Positions 22,561 through 34,329 of a DNA stretch of 64,000 nucleotides are shown one piece after another; position 1 is the stretch's first letter; every line of letters begins with the position of its first letter. This DNA comes from Rhipicephalus microplus. Lineage: Eukaryota > Arthropoda > Arachnida > Ixodida > Ixodidae. The stretch spans positions 71,166,456 to 71,230,455 of the forward strand of contig NC_134709.1 of assembly GCF_043290135.1 (NCBI RefSeq). The letters are read 5' to 3'. The translations under genes were made by a program, and so were the position numbers. A model generated the notes under the pieces. It was not told where the DNA came from, ran no database searches, and saw nothing but the letters and a program-made list of their open reading frames with translations.

Positions 22561-25500
22561 AACAAAAGATTGCGAACCTTTTGTGTTGTGGGATGTTGTT
22601 CAATACTCGAGCACTGCATGGGTGCTGCTATTTGCAATGATCGTTGTTGTTAAGCTCACGTACGTGCACGTGTCCAAGAACAGAAGATTGTGCTTGAAGA
22701 CAGAGAGATCGTATCACACCGTATCATATCGTCCCGGGGTCGTGACGTCAACGAAGGGAGCAGACTGTAGTTCAAAGATTAAACTGTTTATCCGGCTGAA
22801 CTTCTGGCCGGTCAAAGAATAGTCAGATTACAGCGATACAGACTGGTACTGAGAGCAGAGAACTTAGAGTCATTCATCGATCAACTGAGAAGCGGTGAAG
22901 CACGTCGGCCATTATACATGTGCCGTCAAATATTCCAGCGTTATTGCTGGCTGCGGCGTGAATTCCAGAATAATCTATAATGTTCGCGTTGCGCGCGTTA
23001 TCCTAACAAAATGATCTACTACAGTCCAGGAGCTTCTGGAACACTGCAGGCGCAATTTGCGCTGAACATTTCTTATAGGGTGTTATAGGCGATAACAAAA
23101 CTTGAGAAAGAAATATGGCAATGTCCTGAAAAACAAAATTACGAATATAACATTACTGACATTTCAGTGCCTTCCAATACCGCTAGTCGACTAAAAAAGT
23201 GGAACCTGTTTTGGAATGCAAGTGTAGTGTGTCATCGTGAGCATTCATTCCTACGATAAGGTTAATGAAGGTGGTTTTCTCCTATTTCACTTTGCTTTAG
23301 GATCGTGACGAATACCTGACTTAGAAGTAACGAGTTCAGTCCATAAGTGATACGCATCTTTTGTTGATCAAGAAATGCTCAGTGTTGGGAATCAGTGCCG
23401 GTGATCGCATATGTCTTCTACGTATTCTGTCGAAAATGCTTCTTTAAACACCACTTGCTAGCAGGGTGGTGACGTTTTCAACTAATGCAATGAACGATGT
23501 GAAAGGGACGAAGCTGCATTCGGAGCTTTTGAACACTCGCGAGGCGCCTAAACCCAAGCAACTCCTGCTCCTCTACTTCATGCGATCGCAAGGAGGAACG
23601 GATCGCACAGCTAACGAAGCAGCTATATACAACACACATACGACATTTCGCAGCGTCAGTTCGGGGCAATTTACTTGTGCAGCCCTGTAAGCAGAACGTG
23701 CTCGCCATTTTTCTTGCGCACCCTCCAACCACCATTGCAGACAGAAAGTGGTATAGGTGTGTCAGCAAAGCGGCGACAAATGACAACGACGTCCATCCTG
23801 GCAAGCTGTTTAGTGTCTAGCATAGAAACCAACATAAGCCTTTTCTATACGTATTTGCGTATATTTACAGGTAGCTAATTCTTTGTAATTTTGTGGCAAG
23901 AAAATCACATATGTTAAAAAGAGTGTTCAGTAAACCTTTCTTGGGGTCAGTCAAATGTCTCTTCCTTTTTTTTTTTTCAGAACTTCCAAGCTCGTCTATG
24001 GAATACATATTATGAAACGAGCCTTTGCCTTGCAAGAATGTGAAGGTACTATTGTTCAGAAACATTCAATTTTCCTATAAATCCACTTGCAGTATCAAAG
24101 TTTAAATGAATAGGCACACCATCGAGCCCGTTTTGCGAACACTGTCACTCTGACGACAATAGGGCTTCTCGAGGACACCGGATATATGATTGCGTTTGGT
24201 CATAGGTCGGCTGATCTCGCAGGTAATACTTAACATTCCTGTGGTACAGAAAACATTTTGGAGAGGCTAGGGGAGGGTGCAAGATCAATACAATCTAACG
24301 AGAAGAAAGTCTGGAGCTTTACTTTTGATTTTGAGTCGCCAAAGGAGAATGCATCATGATGCTGGCGTGACTTTTCATGCCATGGCATGATCAGGTGTTT
24401 CTTGGGTAATTCATAAATAGGACACAACAAACTGCTATTCGTGTATGATTTTGCGCGACCAGTGGAGAACATTTTTTCTTTATTTTGTATTCAATTTCTT
24501 CCTCTCGAACGTGACCTGGTGCAAAATGTTATTACATATAGCAGTATGGTGAACTCTGTGCGCACGAAATGGGGATCTGAAAAGTATATAAAAGACGGTA
24601 AAAGAGAGGCATAACCACGCACAGCCTATCGGGAATATTGATGAGCAGCCGCTAGCTGTCGCATCACGAATGACACTGAACGCAATGCCTTCGGAGCTTC
24701 TGCTGGGGAAGCGTGCCTTCGAATGCGAAATTGGTTGATAGGCACCGACGTCGACGCTGTATCGCGCACACGGTGACGTTCGAAAGTCGCGAACCCACGC
24801 TTGTGCGTGTTAGCAATTCCGATGAGTTTCGAAGTCTCCCCAGTCAACCGTCGACACGCAGCGCTTTTAACGGAGCAGTCCTCACCGTTCAGGGGAGCCT
24901 CCAGTCTTAAAGCTTGAGAAAAACGGATCTCGCAGAGGGAGTTCTGACGACAATAGGACCTAAATGACACCTCACCCATGCTCTTCTTTTTAAGGGCATA
25001 AACTTAAGTGTTAGATTGAAGGGCTCACTGAGCGAAGCGCTGTAGCCTACTGCAATAGTACGAGAACACCCGTGACCCACACTACCGATGATGTTACGCT
25101 GTAACTTCTTCGTGTGATGCCATTATGGTGACACAGATCGCATTCGTCCAACTTTTTAACTGTTGCGTGAATTTCTAGAGGCTACGCATTTCATATTATT
25201 CAAAATTTAGGTACTAATACGCAATACAGTGCTAAGTGTTTGCGGCCTGCTTTCATGTTCTCTACTTAAAGACGTACAAAGGGCTCCCTGTACCAAACAG
25301 ATGCCTTTCTATATGATGAAGGAATTCTTTGTTTTTACCGAAATAGCGTTGAAAAGCTCCTTGCGTAGAAATCGCGGTGTCATCAACGGTTGCATCGTTG
25401 GTTCCGAGAGAAAAAGCAGCGTTGCCTGTGAGCGAGAAATTAAGACGCGTGCAAATGAATAAATAACACAAATTTGCGATTGGTGTGACGATCTAACCCA

Positions 25501-25663
25501 GGCCTTCTGCGTTGCAAGTAGGTGTCCCAAGACAGTGCTATGCCATAACTTTAGACGGCTTCGATACAGTAAGACACTACATGAATGCCATGCATTGTGT
25601 TGAGTCACGGGAAAGCGTGTATTGTTGCATGACACAGAAAGGCAGAATCGCACCAGCTGTCAA

Positions 25664-25706
<43 letters not shown>

Positions 25707-28700
25707 TATATAAATTTATATATATATATATGTGTGTGTGTGTGTGCGCTTTGAAATAGGACGGAAAGAGGGCCTGCCTGTGTACATTCACGCTTTACGT
25801 GACATAGGCATCATGGCGTGATGAATTAATGCTACAACCTGCCATCTGATTTCTCGATAAAATGTTGCCTCGCCATACGCATCGATTTATTCACACAGCC
25901 GTGAGAGCATGTCTTTAAATCTTGCGGTTCGTGAAACATTTGTTTTGATTTTCATCTTGCAATCTTGTAAAGTGTAATTTATGTTCTTCACGAAGTTATG
26001 CCATAAAACGCAATTATCGGTACATATCCAATCAACAAAACGGCCTTGAGAGAACAAAGTCGATGTCGGCTAGATAGATATGTTCTAAATGGAAGAAATT
26101 TATTAAAAAGTGGATCGCATTAAAAAAGCGTTCGATTAGGTGTGCGGTGTACCAATATACAAGAGGACAGTCGTGTTTTAAACAAATTTCGGTGGTTTTC
26201 GGACATATGCAAAGGGTAAACGGTAATCTGACACTGCGATGTGCATTCGGTTTGACAGGACGCTAGCTTGCTTCCATTCAAATTGCCACTATATGAAGGC
26301 CACTTTGAATTAGGGCCTGAAAACTGACTTTTTATTTTACTGCCTGCACTTGTGTCTATTGTTTCATCGATGCTTCTGTCCCAAGTGTCTAAAGTGTTGT
26401 TTAACAAACGCATCCTTCAACACTTAACTGTATAATTTAGGGCAGCAGTGACATCGATTACACCTCTTTGTACTCATTTGCACCGGAGTAAAGACATAAG
26501 CATAACATTTTTCTGTTACTATATTGCCTGAATTGCGAAGGAGATTTCAATTGGTAGAAATATTTCTTTATTCAGCTTCCCTGAATGCCGTACCTTCACG
26601 GCCACGTTATAATTTCCAAGCAAGCCCCGAGTCAGGCAGAAAACGACGGCAAGATGCATTCAAGGAGCACCGACACTGTCAAACAAAAATACTGTGTCAG
26701 AGTGCCTCAATGCAGCATGTAGCTAGGTATCATGCTATTGCGACAGAATAAGACTGTGGTAGAAGTCATTATAGAAACAAAAAAAAGAGAAGAGAGCATC
26801 ATTAGGATAGGCACAATAGCAACCTTGCTTGCTGGAGAGAAATCCCATGCAAAAGAGGCGAATAGCATGGAGCTGTGACAGATCGTATTTTCTACCCTCC
26901 TGGAGGCCGAGATGAACGCTTCCTGCATATAGCACTGTGCGCCTACTGCGCAGAGAGGGGTTGTCGTCCTGTCACTCGCGAAGAAATGACATAATATAGA
27001 CACGTTTTTTTGGCGGTGTCTCGGGGAGACGTTGAATTGAATGCGGGCGCGTCATGCTTTGGGGACACCTTTACGCCAAAACACGTACAAAACGGGCTCG
27101 CAGAAAAAAAAAAGTTTTCTGCGCCACATCTGACAGTCCTGTCAACGAATTGATGTTGACGAGCATCCCTGCCTGCGCGTAACAAGCTTTGGGCTAGTGC
27201 GAAGAGTGAGGTGTAAAGGTTCGATGAACATTTTGGGAGGATTTCGTGCATGCTATACGTGGAGCCGATGCTTCCTTGCTATCTCTATGTGTCGCGTTTG
27301 TGGCGCATTCAATATTTTGACAAGGGAAAGTCATGTACAAACTGAATCATAGTAGCCAGTTCCGTCCATAATAAGCGAATTGGGACTTCTTTTTTCGCCG
27401 AGTTGCTTATAGAATTATTCCGTCGCTGGTCACGTTTTATGAATTTTTTTTTAATTTTCCCAAAGAATATGGTTATTTTAATGCCCGGCACGTTCACTTA
27501 TAGTTTGTCTTTATATAGGTGATATTTTTTCTTAGATAATAAAATACTTTAGGGTAATCAACAAGTAACATCAATAAAAAAACGTGCTTTCTACGCATGG
27601 AGGCTACTGTGAGGATGGTGTGCAAAAGTCAATAAGTGCTTTCGCTCATACTCCGCATATTTTCGCCTAACAAGTTAGTTAAATTAAGTTTACCAATAAG
27701 AATTCATTTCCCAGTGTCATTTGTTTGTAACAATTAAAAATGTTCTCAAAAATTGCAGATTATTCAAATTACTGTTTTTGTTGAGCTTCTTTTTGAAAGA
27801 GTCAATGCTGTTTTATTGTCTTCGTTGTGGTGATATTTCGTTGTTAGATGGGCAGCATCTGGTATCTCTGGTCTGAATTGAACTTGTCTAGTGCGGTCAA
27901 GTACGGTGTCTTGCGTTCGCAACAACCAACTTTTAATGTTCGCATTAGAGCACGTGGACATAGCAACTTAGGAAGCTCTAATATGTTTGGATGTGCGATG
28001 TCGGTCTCACCCTATTTATCCAGAAAACGACGACTGCCATGGTCGATTGGTCGATCTAAAGAAAAGTGATACAGAATGGTCAGGTTAGTTTCTTTTGAGC
28101 TCAAGGGTGAGGTAGAAAACCTTAAACGTATAGTAGAAAATCTTAAACCTTAAACCAAATGGTTTTCGCCTGAAAATACTTGATAACGTGCTGTTGGTTA
28201 GGATTGATGCAGAAACAGCTAAAGAATAAAAAAAACATCTTGGCGAATGCCTGCACGACGTCCGAAAAAAAGTGCGCTGTTTCTCACAAAATACGATGGA
28301 TTGAAAATGGCGTCACGGATAAGAGAGCGGTGAACCTGACCGGACTCATTCCACTTATTGGCGGCAATAATAAGCTGAGGTATTTTGGTTTATTGTAATG
28401 GGTAGTGAGCTTTAGAAAAGCTGTGCTGTTTTTGTTTTTAATGAATACGCAGCAACGACTTTTGAAAGACCCTTACTCGAATGGGTTATTGTAAAAGTTT
28501 GTGCCTATCTTGGATAAATGAATGTGCATGATTGGCAAGTGCTAACACTTACCTAAGTCTATCAAATAAGCGTTAGATAGTGAGAGCATAAAACCGAAAG
28601 CGAAGCCAGAAAAAGTGCTAAGTATGCAAACGCGTAAGCAATGGCTCTCAGCTGAAGAACGGCTTCTTGTGCCCATTCGTATACTTGCAGTGGTCCCTGC

Positions 28701-28970
28701 ATAAAATAGACCACAGATGAAACCCTCTTATTTATCGATTCTACTTTCCCATTCTCAATTTACCTTCACTATTAGAAATACAGTATACAATAAATTAGGT
28801 AAAACATCTTATCCAGCTCGTGGCGTATCATGGTGCTATATAGGTTATGAGATGACTGATGTGATACAGTTCCTCAATCTCAAGAACAGCTATGTTCCAA
28901 TAAACGAGTTATTCATGGACATCAAATACATACCTGCATTGAATCACCGATAGAGCCAAAATGTTAGAGT
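22561..28970. other. Long stretch without supported genes
   Basis: Mostly AT-rich sequence with short, unrelated frames. The frames at 23466-23690 (plus, GTG start) and 23478-23804 (minus) overlap each other, and I could not favour either. If the membrane-protein exons at 30.2-31.0 kb belong to a long gene, this may be intron. Apart from the TA/TG tract near 25.7 kb I see no recognisable repeat family here. Confidence 0.5.
25664..25746. repeat. (TA)n followed by (TG)n microsatellite
   Basis: Alternating TA with a few interruptions (tgta, aaattta) runs to about 25731 and then changes to seven TG units. Frames with Ile-Tyr runs are its by-products. Confidence 0.95.
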
Positions 28971-28974
28971 ACTG

Positions 28975-29100
28975 CGCTATGTGAGTGCACATTAAAGAAC
29001 ACCAGATGACCGAAATTTTTGTCTCGAGTCCTCCACCACGGTGTTTCTCATTATCATATATTGATTGTGTGGCGTAAAACCCAAGATAATATAATAATTA
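28975..29100 (+). mobile_element. Degraded SINE tail, Ruka-related
   Basis: The order of words (gagtgcacattaaagaacacc, aaatttt, ctccaccacggtgt, ctcattatcata, gcgtaaaaccca) follows the 3' half of the tick SINE body but with many differences. No head or tail repeat remains. Confidence 0.5.
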
Positions 29101-29656
29101 TTGCATTCAACCACGCCACTGACGCTGCTTCTGTGAATGCTTCATGGCCGCAAAACAGGTTATGTCTTCGCAGTTTCGAAACTATCTGCTCTAGCCATGA
29201 TAGAAAAGTTTATGGTGCAGACCATTTAGGGTACTACTCCTGAAACAAAATTGCAAAGCAACCGAAAACAAGGAAACAATTTCGTGGCTTCTCAGACTAG
29301 CCACGCTTTACACGAATGCCTGAGTGTGTTCTGAAGCGTTGTTTCTCCCACTTTGCATGTTTGTAAACGACGCAGTTCGAACACGTACAGCATGATTTAC
29401 AATACGATGAAATTGTGATAGGAGCTGAAAACAAGCTGTGTTCCAATTGTCCAATTGTTTATACCCATATGTGAAGCGCAAACACTGTATACGTGGTAGA
29501 CATTTTGTGCCAAAGTACTGTTGAACACCTAGACTTCTACAGTAACTCCTTCCCTCCGACGTTAAACCAAAAAGCTATACTGTGAACAATAAAGCACCTG
29601 CTGTTTCAAGAGGAGAGCCACGTCAAAGGGACCTCAAAGCATAACTTCGCTGTTGT

Positions 29657-29884
29657 CCCGCCGCGGTGGTCTAGTGGCAAAGATACTCGGCTGCTGTCCC
29701 GCAGGTCGCGGGATCGAATTCCGGCTGCGGCGGCTGCATTTCCGACGTGGGCGGAAATGTTGTAGGCCCGTGTGCTCAGATTTGGGTGCACGTTAAAAAG
29801 CCCCAGGTGGTTGAAAATTCCGGAGCTCTCCAGTACGGCGTCTCTTATAATCATATGATGGTTTTGGGACATTAAACCCCCCAT

Positions 29885-29924
<40 letters not shown>

Positions 29925-29925
29925 G
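29657..29925 (+). mobile_element. Ruka SINE, full length
   Basis: The tRNA-like head begins at cccgccgcggtggtctagtg. The A box lies at about 29670-29682 and the B box (ggatcgaattcc) at about 29711-29722. The body runs to catatcaatc, and the tail is (AATC)9 or so, ending near 29924. An imperfect 14-base repeat flanks it: aacttcgctgttgt (29643-29656) and aacatcgctattgt (29927-29940). This is likely the aged target duplication. Confidence 0.93.
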
Positions 29926-29954
29926 AACATCGCTATTGTTTTCGCACATTTATA

Positions 29955-30195
29955 CTAGCATTGATATGGTGTTGAACGTCCCGAAACCACGATAAGAGTA
30001 CGAGGGACGCCGTAGTGGAGGGCTCCGGAAATTTCGACCACCTGGGGTTCTTTAACGTGCACCCAAATCTGGATGCACAGGCCTACAGCATTTTCGCCTT
30101 CCTCGAAAAGGCAGCCGCCGAAGCTGAGATTGGTACCTGTGACCTGCGGCTCAGTAGCCAAGTACCTTAGCCACTAAGCAACCGCGGCAGGGCTG
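29955..30195 (-). mobile_element. Ruka SINE, opposite orientation
   Basis: Reading the minus strand from about 30195: gccctgccgcggttgctta head, degraded A and B boxes, then the gggtgcacgttaaagaacc and ccggagccctccactacgg body words, ending at ttgatatggtgttgaacgt. It is more diverged than its neighbour at 29657, only about 30 bp away, so the two inserted separately. Its head ends about 27 bases before the splice acceptor proposed at 30221. Confidence 0.88.
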
Positions 30196-30221
30196 CGCAT
30201 CCATACTTACACTCTCATAAG

Positions 30222-30258
30222 CCTCCTATACGTGCTGAAAGAGATCGTTATCACACCG
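30222..30258 (+). CDS. Penultimate exon of an unknown membrane protein
   Basis: The exon ends ACACCG/GTAAGT, a strong splice donor at 30259. The frame that ends in phase 0 reads LLYVLKEIVITP and joins the phase-0 terminal exon at 30663 without a stop, giving ITP-YTDSM across the junction. The proposed acceptor is AG at 30220-30221 after a pyrimidine-rich stretch (acttacactctcataag). The frame stays open further left into the SINE, so the exact 5' boundary is less certain than the 3' one. The intron is 404 bp with a branch-like tttttaac near 30635 and a nine-T tract before CAG. Exons further 5' were not identified. The product family is unknown. Confidence 0.5.
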
Positions 30259-30662
30259 GTAAGTTTTCTTTCTTATTTTATCGCCGTACCTAACGTGTAT
30301 TTAGTCCTCCACAATTTTCATTCACAACAGGGGTGTAATCATTGTTTGCGTTCTTCCATAATTTCTTTTTCCTGTCATGCGGCGTATTCACCGAACCTTG
30401 CTCTAGTCACCCAACACCATATCTTGTCATTCGCGTGGTCGAAGATGCGGCTCTTTGTGTTTCTGTGTGATTCTTATTTTCGCTTCGGAGGAGACAGTGA
30501 CATCACTTTCTTCAGGCTGAATGCTTTCCCGTGAGCATTCATCTCGACATTCGGGCCACTTCAAAATGCAATTCATCATTGCTTTTTTATCTTTCTAGTT
30601 TTTCATCATTCTAGGAAAGTAGATCATTTTCTAGATTTTTAACTTTTGTCTTTTTTTTTCAG

Positions 30663-30989
30663 TATACGGATTCAATGGTCGATGTCTTTCGACGGTCGGC
30701 GCATGTCGTGACGTTTTGTTTTACGATCCTTATCGGGGCGTCTCCCCGCAATGACATAAATTTTACATTTTTTATGCGTGGATGCATTTGTTGTATGCTA
30801 GGACTGGCCGCCCTGTTTTTAAAAGCTGCGTTTTTTCTATTCACTCGGGATGGAAATGAAAACAGTGGGAAAGCTTTTGTCACAGGGGCGGTTGTCGGGA
30901 CAAGAGCGCTGATGGTTGGCTGGCAAGAAAACGAGGTGCATGTCACGGATGAAGTCATTCACCTACCGATTGAAATAGATTCTTGGTGA
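30663..30989 (+). CDS. Terminal coding exon of an unknown membrane protein
   Basis: The exon follows a textbook acceptor (long T tract then CAG at 30660-30662) and stays open for 108 codons to TGA at 30987-30989. Hydrophobic segments lie at about residues 12-27 (HVVTFCFTILIGA) and 31-60 (INFTFFMRGCICCMLGLAAL and beyond). They fit one or two membrane helices near the C-terminus. A polar tail of about 45 residues follows, ending EIDSW. The first in-frame ATG is at 30675, but the upstream exon makes that start unnecessary. An AATAAA lies 286 bases after the stop. I do not recognise the family. The charged loop and tail would fit a multi-pass transporter, but that is a guess. No internal stop or frameshift is present, unlike the surrounding transposons. 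Confidence 0.55.
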   Translation, partial: YTDSMVDVFRRSAHVVTFCFTILIGASPRNDINFTFFMRGCICCMLGLAALFLKAAFFLFTRDGNENSGKAFVTGAVVGTRALMVGWQENEVHVTDEVIHLPIEIDSW

Positions 30990-31041
30990 ACACGATTCTA
31001 CTTAGGTTTTCTAGATAGAATGATGAAGCGGAGAGTGATTA

Positions 31042-31088
31042 GGATGATGATGATGATAATGATGATGATGTTGATGACGACGACGATA
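31042..31088. repeat. (GAT)n/(GAC)n trinucleotide repeat
   Basis: Imperfect gatgatgat run with gataat, gttgat and gacgacgac interruptions. It lies in the presumed 3' untranslated region of the membrane-protein gene. Confidence 0.85.
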
Positions 31089-31274
31089 AGTGCTTTTAAT
31101 GACACTGAAGTAGGACGCAGGGTAACAGAACACTATAGTAGCACATGTTAGCACACCAAAATACATTTTCGTAAATAGCAGCGTCATCTTCAGGTATTCT
31201 CAAGACGCTGGCTGTGTTGATGACTTCAGTGCTAATGATAGTAATTGTTATGGTAATTATGTCTACTTAATTCA

Positions 31275-31280
31275 AATAAA
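31275..31280 (+). promoter_or_regulatory. Candidate poly(A) signal
   Basis: AATAAA lies 286 bases downstream of the stop codon of the membrane-protein exon. It is the right motif at a plausible distance; usage is not shown. Confidence 0.35.
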
Positions 31281-31290
31281 GGAGGTACCG

Positions 31291-32114
31291 CTTGTAACAT
31301 AGTGTAACAGTGTGCATTACGAGGCAATATCGACTTCAGTTCTATGTCGCACGCTTTTGGTGCTAACTCGATCGACTAAAAGCATGTTCTTTGTCTATAA
31401 ACTTTACGTGGCACTAACTCCTTCATCTACGGTATTTCTCAAGAAGTTGAGGGGACGATAGTAAGAATACCATTGCAAGAAATCGCAAAGTGTCATGGTT
31501 TGCTGGCTCTCATTCAATTTACTTGTGTTTAAGTTCAAGCAACTATACCTAACACCCAACTGCAATCACTAGGCACCCCAGCATCATGATTTCGTTAGTA
31601 ATCACGAGTTGCCGTGTTTATCTCGCACCGTAACAGTTTCCCTTCAACATATTCTCCTGGTGAATGCCTTTCGCCTCCGCAATGTATAACGATACTTAAC
31701 AGCTGACAAAAAAGTTGGCGTAATGCACTGCGGCATTCTAAGGGCAGCTGAGATATGGAAGGCATTTATCAGTCCCTTGACGGTCTACTACAAGTTCTTT
31801 ACATTTGAATGTTGTTCTTGCAGTAAATTTTGCAGGTGTTATGTTTGTTTGCTTCTTTCAATCAGTAAGTACAAAGCCATTTGAAGAGCTCTCCAGCTTG
31901 AATATTTTGTGTTGTGAGAACCACAGCCATAACTAGGTGGCTATCATTTGTCCCGTCAAATCTATAGCTTACCACAAATGTGCATGTTACCAGATAAGGA
32001 GAAAAGGCCACCCGCGTGAGGGAGCAAATCGCACAACAGCCAGTCCTGCAGACAACGTTGAAGGCACATGAGTTTGCTGAACCCACGAATCTTGCGTACG
32101 CGCACGTACGTGTA

Positions 32115-32173
<59 letters not shown>

Positions 32174-33909
32174 GCGCGCGCGCACGCACGCACGCACGCA
32201 CACACACGCACACGCACACACGCGCGCGCACACGCACGCACGCACGCACGCGCGTGCGCGCGCGTTGAAATTCAGTTTTGTACCATCCCATAAACACCGC
32301 TTCTCGTCATTAGAGATATCAAAAACGGGCTAATCAGCATGATACTAATTTTTGGCTCTTCGTTATTTTTTACCACACACGCTACATGACATGTGTAAGA
32401 GAAGATGTACAATAAAGAAAGTTGATTAAGAATATTATGTTTTGATGAGACGAATCGACTAAGACTGGCATTGTTACGAGCCTTCAAAAACTCCAAGTGC
32501 ACTAGTGAGGGGCTTACGAAAGAGTGGGGGACCTTTAAGCTTCGCCTAAATGAGTTTAATGAAATAGCGACACCTTATCTCTGGTGCATACTTCTTATCG
32601 TGAGATATTACTCGATAAGAATGAATATGAAATATAGCAATGTATAATTGATATATAATAAACGGCTTGGGTCAGAGAAGCTTTCGAATATAGCTGCATC
32701 CTGTGTAATGAGTAGCATGCTTTAAATCACTAGCAGTTGAACGCGGGAAATGTTTTTTACTTGCCGTGCAACCACTGCGCAGTCCTAAAGGAATACGAGC
32801 AATAACTTAGGTGCCTTATATAAGGGGTGGCCGGCTTTGAACTACGATTGTGGCGGAGAGCGGATTGTAGTGAACATGATGACCACGTGGTTTAGTGCCC
32901 GAGGATTATGTGCAGCGATGCCAAATCCGCAATGCTTCGAAAACGAGCTCTTTAATACTATCGCTTTCCAAAAAAAGCTTAGTCACCGAAAGAATCCTCC
33001 GTATATTGGAGCACTTTTTTTGTGTGTGGGGCGAGTGCATCCTGTAGACCGCGAACAAGAGTTCACTGTTTTGCACCTCATATCAATTTCGCAGTTTACC
33101 GCTGTTCACCGTCTTAACGTCGAGAAGTTACGAGAAGTTGAATGTTCAGAGAGTTCACATGGCCCGTAAAAAGACGGCACAGTATAGGTATAAATATATT
33201 TCAGTGTTTTAGATATTGATTGAACCCACAGAATTTTTTTACTCGTAAAGATTGTGCCAATGAGATGACCATTAATAAAAAGTGTGAGAATTAAACGAGG
33301 CGCTACGTTTACTACTCGAAAAGTGGCGATAAGGTAGCGCAAATATTTCTGGCTCACTGAAAGAGCCCCAGGTTTTATTGGCGACAAGCGTGAGTAATGA
33401 TGTTGATAGATAAATGAGTGGTAAGAAACTCGCTACAGGGAACTAGGGGCGCCCACACGGCCTTATACTTTACGAGCTCAAGAAGTTTGGGAGCTTGGAG
33501 AGAAAAAAAAAAAAGAAGCTTGAGAAAGTTGCGGCTTCCACGATGTTGACTTCTGTGCCGGATGTCGTAATTTTGATCGTCAAGTTTTCAAAGTCATTAA
33601 GTCGTTCGTTCTTCGAGCTTATTCGCGCTTTGTTTCTTCAACAATGAGGTCAACCAACGTACAGTTTTATGGTGTCAAAAAAGCCCTGAAATTATAAATT
33701 TATAAAAAAAGGCTGTCGGCCAAACATAATTTCCAGCTTGTGAACTCAAACCTATGTCAACACAATTAGAAAGAGTACTACACGAGATTTATGTGTTGTT
33801 TACTTGTTGCTATAAATAAAAACGTTAATGTTCTGAACCCTGAAAACCGTGTGATAGTGTTTGAGAATGTGTTTATCAACTTTTACCAACGATATTAAAA
33901 AAACAAATT
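31291..33909. other. Intergenic, no gene recognised
   Basis: Contains the CA/CG tract annotated separately. Frames around it rich in Thr-His, Cys-Val or Arg-Ala are repeat artefacts. The frame at 32837-33169 (plus) shows no recognisable domain. Confidence 0.55.
32118..32265. repeat. (CA)n-(CG)n-(GCAC)n alternating purine-pyrimidine tract
   Basis: About 42 bases of CA dinucleotide pass directly into about 22 bases of CG dinucleotide and then gcac and cacg words. Nearly the whole 145 bases alternate purine and pyrimidine, the sequence requirement for left-handed Z-DNA. Confidence 0.95.
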
Positions 33910-34085
33910 CACATCATATTCACGCAGTTAATCATGATGAGTGGGGCGAAACGTCCATTCGTTTGTCCGCATGTCGTTTTGTCTGTCTGTATGTTTGTCT
34001 TAACGGAGAGACGAAAACCACTAACGCCATTTAGAGATATTATTAAAGACGATCTCTCTTGGGCGCCTTCGACACAAAACTTTTG

Positions 34086-34123
<38 letters not shown>

Positions 34124-34245
34124 ACAATTGTCTGTTTGTCCACTCTTACCGGCATCGGGTACTTGAAACGGCCGATCCCATCCACAGCGACCACCAATGT
34201 TGCTCCAGGTTGAGCGTTCATGCTTGTGCAAATGTCAAATAAAAA
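33910..34245 (+). mobile_element. Tetranucleotide-array element, locus 2
   Basis: The left terminus catattcacgcagttaatc followed by atgatgagtggggcgaa (33915-33951) matches the shared family terminus. Tetranucleotide-like tgtccgcatg and tgtctg words follow. After a spacer (ttagagatattattaaagacg; gggcgccttcgacacaaaac) there is a clean (TCTG)n tract at 34087-34121. A right terminus was not found, so this copy is truncated or composite. Confidence 0.55.
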
Positions 34246-34329
34246 GCAATTATTACGCAAGACTGGGGCACCATAACAACACGCATATATTCTGCATATG
34301 CGTCTCTTACTAGAAAACGCATACATAAG

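Noticed and set aside
23466..23804. Possible exon on either strand near 23.5 kb (AG acceptor and GTAAGC on plus; ATG in good context on minus)
   Set aside because: The two readings exclude each other, neither has a known motif, and the plus frame opens with GTG; not enough to call.
29657..29730. tRNA-like sequence with A and B boxes
   Set aside because: It is the head of a Ruka SINE followed by the SINE body and (AATC)n tail, and the cloverleaf is degraded; not a functional tRNA gene.
31862..32333. Cys-Val-Arg-Ala and Thr-His frames on both strands near 32.1 kb
   Set aside because: Generated by the CA/CG dinucleotide tract.
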